Source of the DNA: Takakia lepidozioides
Taxonomy: Eukaryota > Streptophyta > Takakiopsida > Takakiales > Takakiaceae
Direction: 5' to 3'
DNA: 64,000 bases
Assembly (NCBI GenBank): GCA_030704615.1
Contig: CM060731.1
Location: forward strand, 72,148,756-72,212,755
Of this stretch, positions 10,835 to 20,694 are shown piece after piece. Under the pieces are notes generated by a model, which saw nothing but the letters and a program-made list of their open reading frames with translations, ran no database searches and had not been told where the DNA came from. Numbering within the stretch: position 1 is the stretch's first letter; every line of letters begins with the position of its first letter. The position numbers and the translations under genes were made by a program.

Positions 10835-12010
10835 TTTGAAATTAGACGACCGCTAATACTACGGTCGTTATTTTTATTTTTTATGAAAAACAAGCGACCG
10901 CCACTACTGCGGTCGCTTTTATTTCCTTTCATTTTGTGCAATATTGCGGTCACTTCTACTTTGTATATTTTTAAATTTAAACGACCGCCGTATGGCGGTC
11001 GCTATTGTTTTTTATTTCAAAATATAATGCGACTGCCGGTATGGCGGTCGCTTCATTTATTAATATATTTAAAATAAAGCGACAGCCAATATGGTGGTCG
11101 CTTTCATTTTTAATATTAAAAAAAAACGCGACCGCCAGTAAGGCGGTCGCTTTTAATCTTTATATTTTATGGCGGTCGTTTGTTTTTCTATATATTTTTA
11201 AAATTAAGCGACCGCCCAATGGTGGTCGCTGTTTCTTTTATATATTTTTGAAATTATCCGACCGCCATATGGCGGTCCCTTGTTCTGTACATATTTACAA
11301 AATTGTGCGACCGCCAAACTTGTTTAATTTTTTTATTTTTTTGAAGTGACCGCCAAGATAGCGGTCGCTATTTCTTTTTTTAATTCAAAAAATAAAGCGA
11401 CCGCCAATGCGACCGCCAATCTTGCTTTTTTTTTAAACAAATTTGAAACGACCGCCAATATGGCGGTCGCTATTTCTTTTTCTATTTCGAAAAATGAAGC
11501 GACTGCCAGTGCAACCGCCAATCTTGCTTTTAAAAAAAAATTTGAAGCGACCGCCAATACGGCGGTCGCTATTTCTTTTTTAATTTCGAAAAACAAAGCG
11601 ATCGACATAATTGGCGGTCGCGTTCATTTTGTTAATTTTCAAAAATGTATTTGTCACCGTGCGACTACCAATACGGCAGTCGCTTGTTTTCTTTTTTAAA
11701 TTAGGCAACCGCCAATACGACCGCCAATCTTGTTTTTTTTTTAAAATAAATTGAAGCGACCACCAACATAGTGGTCGCTATTTGTTTTTTTAATTCGAAA
11801 AATAAGGCGACTGCCAATCTTGCTTTAAAAAAAAAAACATTTGAAGCGACCGCCAATATGGCGGTCGCTATTTCTTTTTCTATTTCGAAAAATAAGGCGT
11901 CCGCCAATACGACCGCCAATCTTGCTTTAAAAAAATAAAAATTGAAGCGACCGCCAATACGGCGGTCGCTATTTCTTTTTTAATTTTGAAAAACAAAGCA
12001 AATCGGCGAT
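10835..12010. repeat. Hairpin array C
   Basis: About 25 GCGACCGCC/GGCGGTCGC palindromes lie roughly 48-52 bp apart (for example 10893, 10981, 11029, 11079 and 11128) with T-rich linkers. From about 11340 many monomers carry an extra half-site (GCGACCGCCAATCTTGC). A block ending GTTCATTTTGTTAATTTTCAAAA..TGTATTTG occurs at 11625-11655 and again at 12014-12046, showing a higher-order duplication of about 390 bp. The array is upstream of the hAT gene start. Confidence 0.93.
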
Positions 12011-12126
12011 CGTGTTCATTTTGTTAATTTTCAAAATGTATTTGCCACCGCCACCGTGTCGGCGACATGGCTGCTTAAGTGGCAGTATTTTACCTGGTAC
12101 TATTTTTACCAGAATATTCCCCGAAC

Positions 12127-12196
12127 CTGACGTGACGGAGGTCTCGTCAGCGTCAAGTCTGACGTGACCTGACGCTGACGGACGTGACGCTGATAC
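12127..12196. repeat. CGTCA/TGACG-rich block
   Basis: GACGTGACG, TCAGCGTCA and GACGCTGACG words are packed into about 70 bp. A block of the same type lies at 18790-18826. These two may mark the ends of one element, or be ordinary repeated cis sites. Confidence 0.6.
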
Positions 12197-12214
12197 CCGG
12201 GGAAATAACCGTGC

Positions 12215-12873
12215 GTGCTAGAGGCATATAGGACCCAGTCCAAATGGGAGCTTTTTTGCCGGAACTTGGAAGGGCATTGGAGCTGTACCAGACAAAGATT
12301 CTTCCGACTGCCTGAGGATCCATGGGTGCCAGCGGAAAACGACCCATACAATCGCGAACCGATTGGGAGAGACCTATTTCTGAGGGAGTTGGAGGCCGCT
12401 AGCATCCGTTGGGAGAATATGAATGAGAGGTACTGGGTGCCTCGTCGGGATGAAGGGCCATTTCTTCCAGAGTTGCGCAGAGACCCCCAACAGGAGGAGG
12501 TATGGACAATTTCAAGGCTGCCATCACGAGTGTTGTAAAGTATTGGCAGAACACATGGCGTGACCAAATTGCCCTTATTCCAGGGGTGTTCTTGCCACTT
12601 CCAAACATATCGGATTTATTTGAAAAATTGCATGAAGTCGTAGCAAGAGCGACAAACCCGGCTCTGGCAAATGTGGAAGAGAGTCAGCACTTGCCTAGAA
12701 CGTTACGCATGATGGCAAGGGTGGACCACACAACACTGGGTCCCTCTTTGACCACTCGAGCCCAGGTTCGAGCTCTCCGTACTGGTGGAGGCACGTCCTC
12801 TACACCCGGAGCATCTTCATCAACATCTGGAGATGACGACAATGAAGTAATAAATCTAGATGAAGATGACTAG
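12215..12873 (+). pseudogene. Unrecognised ORF pair, probably one frameshifted gene
   Basis: The first ORF (12215-12538) is Trp/Arg-rich, with motifs such as KWELFCRNLEGHW and RLPEDPWVPAENDPYNREPI. The second (12502-12873) continues with MDNFKAAITSVVKYWQNTW and GVFLPLPNISDLFEKLHEVV. It ends in a Ser/Gly-rich and acidic tail (DDDNEVINLDEDD). The two overlap in different frames around 12500, consistent with a single-base shift in one gene or a short intron starting at GTATGG (12500). No start codon is clear at the left end, where TGACG repeats begin. I recognise no family. Its position between hairpin array C and the satellite suggests a transposon-borne gene, which is inference. Confidence 0.45.
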
Positions 12874-12949
12874 AAAGGCTAGAAACGTAGGGAGTAGGCC
12901 AAAGGTCTCAGGTTGCGAAAACTTAAATGTGTAACCCACTGTATAGTCT

Positions 12950-13330
12950 ACATAATTTTTGGAAATACGAGGTTCATCCGTTGAACCATTTTTGAATGAC
13001 CTCATACTTGTTCGGTACCTGTTTGACGACATGTACAATATACTGGCAAAGTTTCAAAACCATAAAAAATTGTTGAATGAAGATACCATTGGTTCACCCA
13101 TTGCAATATTTTAAATCGAACTCATACTTGTCCGGTACTTGTAAGAGGGCATGTACAATGCAATGGCAAAGTTTGAAAACATTCAGAAATCGGCACATCA
13201 AGTAACCATTGGTTCCTCATGTGAACCATTTTTTATTGATCGCATACTTGTCCGGTCCATGTAAGAGGCATGTAGAACATACTGACAAAATTTCAAATCA
13301 TTCAAATTTTTTTTTATCAAGGAACCTTTG
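12950..13330 (+). repeat. 120-bp satellite, block 1 (orientation 1)
   Basis: Three monomers share CATACTTGTCCGGTAC, AGAGGGCATGTACAATATACTGGCAAAGTTTC and GGTTCACCC. The GGCAAAGTTT word recurs at about 13045, 13165 and 13284, at steps of 120 and 119 bp. Confidence 0.9.
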
Positions 13331-13384
13331 GTTTATCCTTTTCACCATTAACGATTAATCACAAATAAATGAACAGACGAATAA

Positions 13385-13625
13385 ATCATTTGCCTCCAAA
13401 TGATTTTGGTTCGCTTTGAGACTTGGCCAGTATATTCAATGTACCATGGAAGAGGCCCCAAAGTAATATAAGATCAATCGAAATTTGTTCAATGGGCCGA
13501 CGGATGGTTGCCTGTCCAAATGATTTTCGTTCGCTTTGAGACTTGGCTAGTATGTTCAATGTACCCTTTGATAGGTCCCAGTGTAATATGAGATCAATCG
13601 AAATCCGTTCGATGGGCCAATGAGA
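13385..13625 (-). repeat. 120-bp satellite, block 2 (inverted)
   Basis: Two monomers carry CCAAATGATTTT.GTTCGCTTTGAGACTTGGC.AGTAT, repeating at exactly 120 bp (13401 and 13521). The layout is the reverse complement of block 1. Confidence 0.85.
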
Positions 13626-14235
13626 CGTTCAGTTGTCATCTGGTTTTTGTTCATTGCAAAAAAGAAATCCTGCAATGCGTGCACGGCTATTGCACCCATT
13701 GAACGGATGTGGTTGAAGCCCCTCTTTTGTCCGTATGTGCTTGAATATGTGTGCGACACATGTGCGGAGACACAACAGACGAATAAATCATTTGCCTCCC
13801 CATCGACACCAAGCCATTCCATAATGTAATTGAATTTAAATTAATTTTAAGCCAATAAATAGGTTTGCACTGCCTTTCATTGGGGGTTTCTAGCACGTAT
13901 CGATTTTATTTTTGGCTCAATTTTGTTTTGTGGCTTCAAGCATCCCATTGCTACTCCCCCGCCAGAATTTGGACCAATCAAAAATGCCCCCAAAAAAAAT
14001 GTTCTCTTCGCTCACTATTGCAGAACTCTCTATGAAGAGTGCATGAAGTAGAGCACAAATCAAGTTTGGAGTGCAAAACAGGCAAGAATCCAAATGAATT
14101 TTGATCGCTCCCAAATTTGGCACGCACATTGCATATGGAGTCATTCCACACCCCATTAAAAAATGGAATGAAAAAAAAAACATGAGCACGCAAAACGCAG
14201 TCCAACAGGTTCCAAAGTAATAGCAGATCCAACAA
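13626..14235. other. Non-satellite insert within satellite field
   Basis: No gene is recognised. It includes 14010-14049, a 40-bp segment repeated identically at 15735-15774. It also includes 13720-13800, which resembles 15985-16065 (TCCGTATGTGCTTGAATATGT..AATAAATCATTTGCC). Confidence 0.6.
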
Positions 14236-14239
14236 AATA

Positions 14240-15120
14240 CATTCAATGGGTGAACGGATGGTTGCCCATCCAAATCATTTTTGTTTGTTTCCAAACTTTG
14301 CCAGTATGTTTGAGACACCCTCTCACAGGTCCCGGACTCTTATCAGATCAATCGAAATTCATTCGATGGCTCAATGGATGGTTGGCCATCGAAATGATTA
14401 TGGTTTGCTTTGAGACTTGGCCAGTATGTTCAATGTACCATGGAAGAGGCCCCAGAGTAATATGAGATCAACCGAAATTCGTTCAATGGGCCAACGGATG
14501 GTTGCCTATCCAAATGATTGTCGTTCGCTTTGAAACTTGGCCAGTGTGTTCAATGTACCCTCTGATAGGTCCCAGTGTAATATGAGATCAATCGTTAACG
14601 ATTAATCATGAATCATCCAACAGGAGAATAATATTTTATTGCTCCAAAACTTTGCAAGTGTCTTCTACATGCCCTCTTACACGTCTTTGAGAAGTATGAC
14701 ATCAATCTAAAATTGTTTAAAGGGTGAACCAATCGTCCCCCTACCAAATGATTTTAAATTGATTTGAAACTTTGCAAGTGTCTTGTACATGCCCTCTTAC
14801 AGGTCTTTCACAAGTTTCAAGTCAATCTAAAATGGTTGAAAGGGTGAATCAATCATGAACATATCAAATGATTTTTGAGTGCTTTAAAGCTTTGCAAGTG
14901 TCTTTCACATGCCATTTTAAAGGTACCGGACAAGTATGAGGTCAGTAAAATATGGTTGAAAGGGTGAACCAATTGTTCCCCTATCAAATGATTTTACATT
15001 GCTTTGAAGCTTTGCAAGTGTCAGCCACATGCCCTCCTACAAGTACCGGACAGGTACGACGTGAATAAAAAATGGTTAAAAGGGTGAACCAATCATTCCG
15101 CTATCAAATGATTTTTTATT
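14240..15120 (-). repeat. 120-bp satellite, block 3 (inverted)
   Basis: There are seven or more monomers. TTTGCAAGTG begins at 14651, 14771, 14891 and 15011, exactly 120 bp apart. The more divergent TTTGCTTTGAGACTTGG forms sit at matching 120-bp steps from 14280. Each unit has ACATGCCCTCTTACAGG, GACAAGTATGA and GGTGAACCAATC. Confidence 0.92.
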
Positions 15121-15164
15121 GTTTTGGATGTCATTGCTTTGGTAATTCTAGCCCCCCAATGGCC

Positions 15165-15400
15165 CATTGTAACCCTTGAATTACAATTCAAAATGCAATT
15201 CAAGCCCTTAAAATTGGTAGTGCCAGTCCCTAAAATGACCAACCCCGGCCGCCCTCAAATTGTAATTTGAGCCCTTGAAAATGTCAATTCCAACCCCTCA
15301 AATTGCACTTCTACCCCCTGAAATGGCAATTCCCGCCCCTCAAATTGCAACTGTAGCCTGTGAAATGGCAGTTGCTAGTGCAGCCCCTGAAATTGGCTAT
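15165..15400. repeat. Short ~25-bp repeats (CCCCTCAAATTGCAATT type)
   Basis: About nine imperfect units of the type GCCCCTGAAATTGCAATTC interrupt the 120-bp satellite. This is a low-complexity tandem repeat, with no coding potential seen. Confidence 0.75.
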
Positions 15401-15414
15401 AGGTGAACCAATCA

Positions 15415-15545
15415 TTCCCCTGCCAGATGATTTTGGATTCATTTGAACTTTGCGAGTGTCTTGTACATGCCCTCTTAAAGTTACTGGACAAGTATGATGT
15501 CAATGTTAAATGGTTCAAAGGGTGAACCAACAGTTCATCGAGGAA
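15415..15545 (-). repeat. 120-bp satellite, block 4 (inverted)
   Basis: One further monomer (CAGATGATTTTGGATTC.., ACTTTGCGAGTGTCTTGTACATGCCC, GGGTGAACCAAC) follows the short-repeat insert in the same orientation as block 3. Confidence 0.8.
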
Positions 15546-15734
15546 GTTTCCGTTCACCCTTTCATCCAATTTTGAATTGAATTGGATTTTTATTAAATAA
15601 AATGATCTAGAGGGCATATGATTGTGGGGCGCAATGATTTTGTTTTGTGAGTTGAACCCTCACACCACCACATCCTTGCCAAAAAATGTACCAATGAAAA
15701 ATGTTTGGAAAAAAACGTTCATCCTTTGCTCTAT

Positions 15735-15774
15735 GCTCACTATTGCAGAACTCTCTATGAAGAGTGCATGAAGT
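15735..15774 (+). repeat. Second copy of 40-bp direct repeat
   Basis: The segment is identical to 14010-14049 (starts GCTCACTATTGCAGAACTCT). Similarity extends on both sides at lower identity, so a longer segment has been duplicated. Confidence 0.85.
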
Positions 15775-16084
15775 TGAAGATAACTTTGGAGTACAAATGA
15801 GAGAATAAAATGTGTTTTGGATACAGACGATGTCTGTTCATGGTGATATTTTGCATGCAACTGTTCATGTTGTTATCAAGCATATGGCTTCAGAATGGAA
15901 TTAAAAACAATTCATGTGCAAGCGAAAGGTTATTTCTTCTTATGAATTTGAATAACCCATTCAAACAACTTTGTTGAAGTTCAACTTTGGTCCATATGTG
16001 CTTAAGTATGTACAAATGACGTACACAAAGTTGCAAGCGAAGAAATAATCATTTACCCCCCGAACGACTCGTTAAACCTTTCAA

Positions 16085-16265
16085 CCAATTTTCAATCATG
16101 AATCATTTAATAGGGGAACTATTGGTTCACCCTTAGAACCATTTTAGATTGACCTCATACTTGTCCGGTAACTTAAAGAGGGCATGTACAAGATACTCCC
16201 AAAATTTCAAATCAATCTAAAATCATTTGGCAGGAGAACGATTGGTTCACCCATTGACCCGATGT
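16085..16265 (+). repeat. 120-bp satellite, block 5 (orientation 1)
   Basis: ATTGGTTCACCC, CATACTTGTCCGG, AGAGGGCATGTACAAGATACTCCCAAAATTTC and ATCATTTGGCAGGAGAACGATTGG match block 1 orientation. Blocks 1 and 5 therefore enclose inverted blocks 2-4. Confidence 0.85.
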
Positions 16266-16422
16266 ACACTGTCACTCTTCAAGATTCGTGGGTGTGGTGC
16301 TTCATTATCCCATATGATGGACCCAGGTGCCATGACCAAGTAACAAACCATTAAAACATTATGGTACGAGACAAACACAATTGAAAACAACATTTATTCA
16401 ATTATGATGTACAGTCAGAGGT

Positions 16423-17835
16423 CTACAAGTTTCTATCCATCCTCCAGCAATTTTTGGGCTCAGGCCAATTGAATAGCCCCGTCATGAAACGCTTCACAAC
16501 ATTTTCTAGTTTGTACCGCAACTCTACTGTGTCTACACACAAGTTTTTCTGAGCCGAAGCAAAACATGTTCCAGTAGACATATCGTTGAACAGACTTGCA
16601 TCGAACGTGTTACCCCCATTTATTGTCTGGGCTATCTTCCCAATTGCAAAGGTATCTGATGACACGGTTAGAGGGGGCCTACGAGGTGTGCCATCTGACT
16701 GGTTGTTGGCTACATTATGAATAATTGCAATTTCAGGTGCAATCCACCATCTATGTAGTCTTTATCATCTTGTCTCTGCTCTCGAAAATGTACAACGTGG
16801 TTTTTGGGTCATCCATCGTGGAGGCCATCCCCCAATCGCATACCCCGATGCACACATCTTCAGACCTTTGTGGAAAATGCAACAAGATGTTGTCGGGGGA
16901 CATGTCGTTGTGCAAGAGGTGGTGATTATGGACGTTGAGCATGATGCCTCATCATCATCATCATCCCGATCATTCCCCCATTTCCTGTCAATACTCAACC
17001 ATGATCGTATGGCCCTCCCATTCCACCAATGTGTGTAACCTTCATTTTGACGTGGATGCAATGCAAAATACTTTATGATGCCGAAATGATGGAACTTTAC
17101 AGCCAACGCCTCATTGTTATGTTGGACTTTGGCAAGCTCAGCATTTGTTTCCCTAGGCGTTTTCCCTGCTAGCTCCCAAGATGGAGGAATGAATTGATCC
17201 CCAACAATTCTAATCGTCCGAATTGTACCATATCCTCCATGTTTGGGTGCGTCGAGTTGTTGTACCTATGCGTTTGTGGATATGTATCTCAAGTTCAATG
17301 CCGCATCCGCGGACAAGGACCCTGCCTTCCATGGGAGTGGTTTCGTACGTCGTTTGGCGTGGGCCTTTGCCATGTCAGACCACCAATCCACAAGCACAAA
17401 CAACTCCTCCTCCAAAGTTGGCATGCGACCTTCAGTTACAGGTGTTCTCGTAACAAACTTGTCCATGGTTTGCCTCAGATTCCATATGGCATCATAGGCC
17501 CGGTCCTCCATCCATTTCGTGAACTGGAACTTCGCTTTGTCCTCCTCTCATTTATCCCCGGCCAAAGCCTCCCTCATTCTCATCTCCATATTGTGCTGGA
17601 ATCTAAGGAACCCCTCATTCCCATATCAGACATACAAAAGATTCAAACGCATCATGTCATTGTCTTTCAAATAATCCAGCACTACTTGCTTCACCACCTT
17701 CGCGGCCTCTGCGCTTGGATAGTCTTTTTTGTTGACTTGACTATCTCATTCATGTGCATGTTTACGCTTCCTACCTTTACGCCCACTTCCCGAGGAACCC
17801 CCTGACACTGCATTCGAAGCAACGTTTCCGGACAT
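16423..17835 (-). pseudogene. Protein-kinase-like gene, broken
   Basis: The minus-strand frame from the ATG at 17835 begins MSGNVASNAV with a basic stretch GRKGRKRKHAH, then an unrecognised domain of about 150 residues. A protein-kinase-like domain follows. It has a glycine loop (HGGYGTIRTIRI), a lysine in LAVKF, FHHFGIIKYFALHP, a catalytic-loop sequence HNDMSPDNILL (HxDxxxxN kept, HND in place of HRD), CDWGMAS in place of DFG, WWIAPE, and SDTFAIGK. The gene ends at 16423. It is disabled by in-frame stops after HAHE, LLYV, AGDK and STNA (the last at 17266-17268), and by frame changes at the (GAT) run near 16955 and near 16762. The stops fit C-to-T change. No TE protein is attached, but the surroundings are all repeats and hairpin array D starts 350 bp upstream. 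Confidence 0.7.
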
Positions 17836-18016
17836 GATGAAAGTACTCTGCGGAATAGACGCGGCTTCGTAACGGAAAACTAAACCCAGACTATTGATAA
17901 CCTTATATACTAGCAGACCAATTTCCTCACCCTCTATTGGTATAGTACCAAAGCAAACTCTCCCGCAGTCCCAGGAAAAAAAGACAAAAATTCCTCCCCA
18001 CACAAATCCACTTTCT

Positions 18017-18036
18017 TCCCCCCCCCCCCCCCCCTG
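18017..18036. repeat. Poly-C run
   Basis: A run of about 17-18 C lies just upstream of the kinase-like ATG. Similar runs occur at 23819-23837 and 25111-25126 (C) and 50698-50711 (G). Such runs are length-unstable in assembly. Confidence 0.9.
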
Positions 18037-18184
18037 CTCAGTCCTGGCCACCGAAGTTCAAACTCCAAGAAGCCCCAGAACCGCACTCATAGAGAGGGAA
18101 AAAATGGGTTGGGAATGAGGGGTAGGCCCTTATATACTACCTGGAGAGGCCTGACGCGCGACCGCCTCTGCTACCCATTCACGC

Positions 18185-18640
18185 CTCGCCACGTGTCCAG
18201 GGAGCGGTCGCACCTATGGGTGGTCGCAGCTAATAACAAAACAAAAAAAGTGTTGCGACCCCCCATACTGGTGGTCGCACCTTTTTAAAAACAAAACAAA
18301 AATGCGCGACCCCCCATAAGTGGTTGCACCTAATAACAAAAAAGAAAGAGTCTGCGACCACCACCGGCTGGTGGTCGCACCCATTTAAAAAAATAATTAA
18401 AAATGTGCGACCACCACCTGCTGGTGGTCGCACCCAATTTAAAAAAAAGAAAAAATGTGCGACCACCCTCTGCTTGTGGTCGCACCCATTAAAACAAAAA
18501 AAATGCTGCGACCACCACCTGCTAGTGGTCGCACCTATTTAAAAAATACGAAAAAATGTGCGACCACCCCCTTCTGGTGGTCGCACCTATTTAAAAAAAA
18601 TAAAAATTGTCCGACCAACCTTTGCTGACGGTCGCATGAT
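18185..18640. repeat. Hairpin array D (variant stem)
   Basis: Nine palindromes of the type GCGACCACC-(4-8 nt)-GGTGGTCGC with A-rich linkers begin near 18205, 18255, 18306, 18353, 18407, 18459, 18508, 18560 and 18611, at 46-54 bp steps. The plan is as in arrays A-C, but the stem is GACCACC/GGTGGTC instead of GACCGCC/GGCGGTC. Both arms changed together. Confidence 0.93.
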
Positions 18641-18789
18641 TGACAATATAAATCATAATATATGAATTTTACAGATAAATAATGAAGTCCACGTAATGAG
18701 GCCACATCGGTTGCCACGTCGGTTCTCATAGTAAATAGTCAATAGTAAAGTAAAAAATAAACATATTTATGTACAATAACGTCGGTTTA

Positions 18790-18826
18790 GGACGTGACGC
18801 TGACACGTCAACGCCACGTCACGTCC
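18790..18826. repeat. CGTCA inverted repeat
   Basis: GGACGTGACG at 18790-18799 and its exact complement CGTCACGTCC at 18817-18826 enclose CTGACACGTCAACGCCA. The block at 12127-12196 shares GGACGTGACGCTGA. Confidence 0.8.
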
Positions 18827-18829
18827 AAA

Positions 18830-19260
18830 TTTGCAACTAGGGCGCTCACTTGTGAAACTCTCAAAACACAGAAAAACTTGAGGAGACAAACTCTCTTTCT
18901 CTCTCACTGTGCATGACATACAAGCCGTCATTTTGCCACTACCTCTCCCCTCCATCATTCAGGATCCCCCGTACGCTATCTACTGTTCTCAGGTGTTTCG
19001 TACGAGCCAAATTCCCTGTTAACGATTTCTCTTACTCCGCATCTCTACCACTGGCTCTATGGGTTTGTTTTCCTTCCTCTACCGGACTTAATCCTATCAA
19101 TGGGGATGTAGTCGATAGATGGGCCTGGCAGAGAAGACGGAATCTCACGAAGAGGACGCAACAGAGTCGAACATCCCCAAAACACATTCATCAACATACT
19201 CAAGCACACTGTTACACCAAACGTATACTCGTGTAAGATCCAAAAGCCTCCCTCACTGCC
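18830..19260. other. Spacer, no gene recognised
   Basis: One open frame of about 108 codons (18913-19236, plus) has no recognisable domain. Short CT-rich runs are present. Nothing else is supported. Confidence 0.4.
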
Positions 19261-19264
19261 ACGG

Positions 19265-20290
19265 CAGTGGAGCTTAGAGAGAAGACTCCGGCTGAGGCCG
19301 GCGTAACTAAGAGCCACTTCACCTTGCGGCTACTGCCCCCTTTCGAAGGTGGGCCCTATAACAAAAAAGTGTCCAGGGGGACACCAGATGACCGCTAAGA
19401 CACCAGGTGACCGCTAAGAATAGAGGGGGCGAGGGTATCCCTAGGTACCCAGGGGTATCCTAGGGGACCTAAGGTGCATTTGAAGTGCCGGATTCCAGTT
19501 GACGTTTGTTGGTGATAATAGCTATGAGTGAACGGAGTGCCGTAAGATGGATTTCTTTGAAACATTTGTGGATGAGAAGAATGGGAATTTGGAAGTTATC
19601 GTGTGTGTCCGTGATACTGGCGTTATGAATGCCACCTCGAGTGTCGGTTGTGATGACAGTTAACGGGCCGGTTTTCCAGCCACGCCTTCGGAGTGCAAGG
19701 ATAAGCGAGACATATTTTTGACGTTTTTCTAAGATTGAATCGTTTGGATAACGATCATGGCAAAATGTGAATTCAATGAAATGGATGGTGAGTTGTGGGG
19801 ATGGTGAGGTGGGGGGTAAAGTGTTGATAGGTAGACCTTGGACGAGGAGTATGTCCGGGCAAAGTCGAGCGAGGCATGAGCATGGTGATCGGGTACATAT
19901 GCATGGTAGTGGCCACGGTGGTACTGTGTGGTCGGGTGGCCGTCCTTGGTAGGTGCCTGCATTCATGAGCGAGAACCAACGGGTTTCAGCATGTTTTAGA
20001 AAGAGCTTGTGGAGATGCCAGACTGCCTGGTTATGACGCGTGATATGCAAGCCATTGTCAAGTTAAATAAGCACAGTGTGAAAACAACTAGAATAAAGCT
20101 AGACAATAACGGCAATGAGGTTGCGGTTGGGGTGATGATGATGGGCAGAGGGGTGGGAGATGTGCAGTGGAGCTTAAATAGTATTAGGTCGTAATCTAAT
20201 CCTGGTCCCGCGTGACACTTACATATAGGCCAGCCAGATGCCCTTCCGGCATAGCCATAGAAAGAAGCCAGATCACCCAAATCTATCCTA
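19265..20290 (-). mobile_element. LINE (RNase H-type non-LTR retrotransposon), 3' end, copy 1
   Basis: The minus-strand ORF 19469-20050 has ITRHNQAVWHLHKLFLKH, GRPPDH, LCPDILLVQGLP and FTFCHDRYP. This is the segment after RNase H at the C terminus of ORF2 in I/Tad-like plant and algal LINEs. The copy is 5'-truncated near 20290 and lacks reverse transcriptase and RNase H. Its 3' UTR (19265-19468) ends with the GGGGGCAGTAGCCGCAAGG / GGCTCTTAGTTACGC block. LINE copy 2 has the same block in the same place. Confidence 0.75.
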
Positions 20291-20485
20291 ATCTAATCCT
20301 AAACTAGATGTTAGAATAAGACAACACCTAATAAAGTCATAAGCTGTTGCCAGCTCATCCTCATGCGCAAGGTGTAAGTTCATCCAGACTTCATCCTGGT
20401 TCCGTCCATCCCTAAATCATCTCGACACATCCCTCCTCCGTTCATCCAAGTCGAACCCAGCTCCACAGCTTCCATCCCCTTTTCC

Positions 20486-20517
20486 CAAAAAATTATATAT
20501 ATATATATATATATATC
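20486..20517. repeat. (TA)n microsatellite
   Basis: A TATATA run of about 30 bp lies 180 bp upstream of the SOF1 start codon. It could serve as a TATA region or simply be a microsatellite. Confidence 0.85.
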
Positions 20518-20547
20518 TTGTCTTTCATCCATGTTCTCTCGATCCCT

Positions 20548-20560
20548 AAACCCTAAACCC
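20548..20560 (+). promoter_or_regulatory. Telo-box (AAACCCTAAACCC)
   Basis: The motif lies about 135 bp before the SOF1 start codon. AAACCCTAA telo-boxes are typical of plant promoters for ribosomal-protein and ribosome-biogenesis genes, which suits the function of SOF1. Confidence 0.7.
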
Positions 20561-20694
20561 CAACCTTCGTCTTCAAGGTTTGCAAACGGTGGTATCCTGC
20601 AGCAACTCAAGCAAGCCGAAGATCAACGAGGCGTCATCACCCCTTCACGACTACTGTTGACACAGGAGAAGTACTTGCAATCGGAGGGTGGGAA

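Noticed and set aside
11333-11919. ORFs on both strands inside hairpin array C
   Set aside because: They are translations of the palindromic repeat (ATANxAVA-type peptides) and occur symmetrically on both strands.
20520-20600. Interstitial telomere repeat near 20550
   Set aside because: There are fewer than two full TTTAGGG units, and the promoter position suits a telo-box better.
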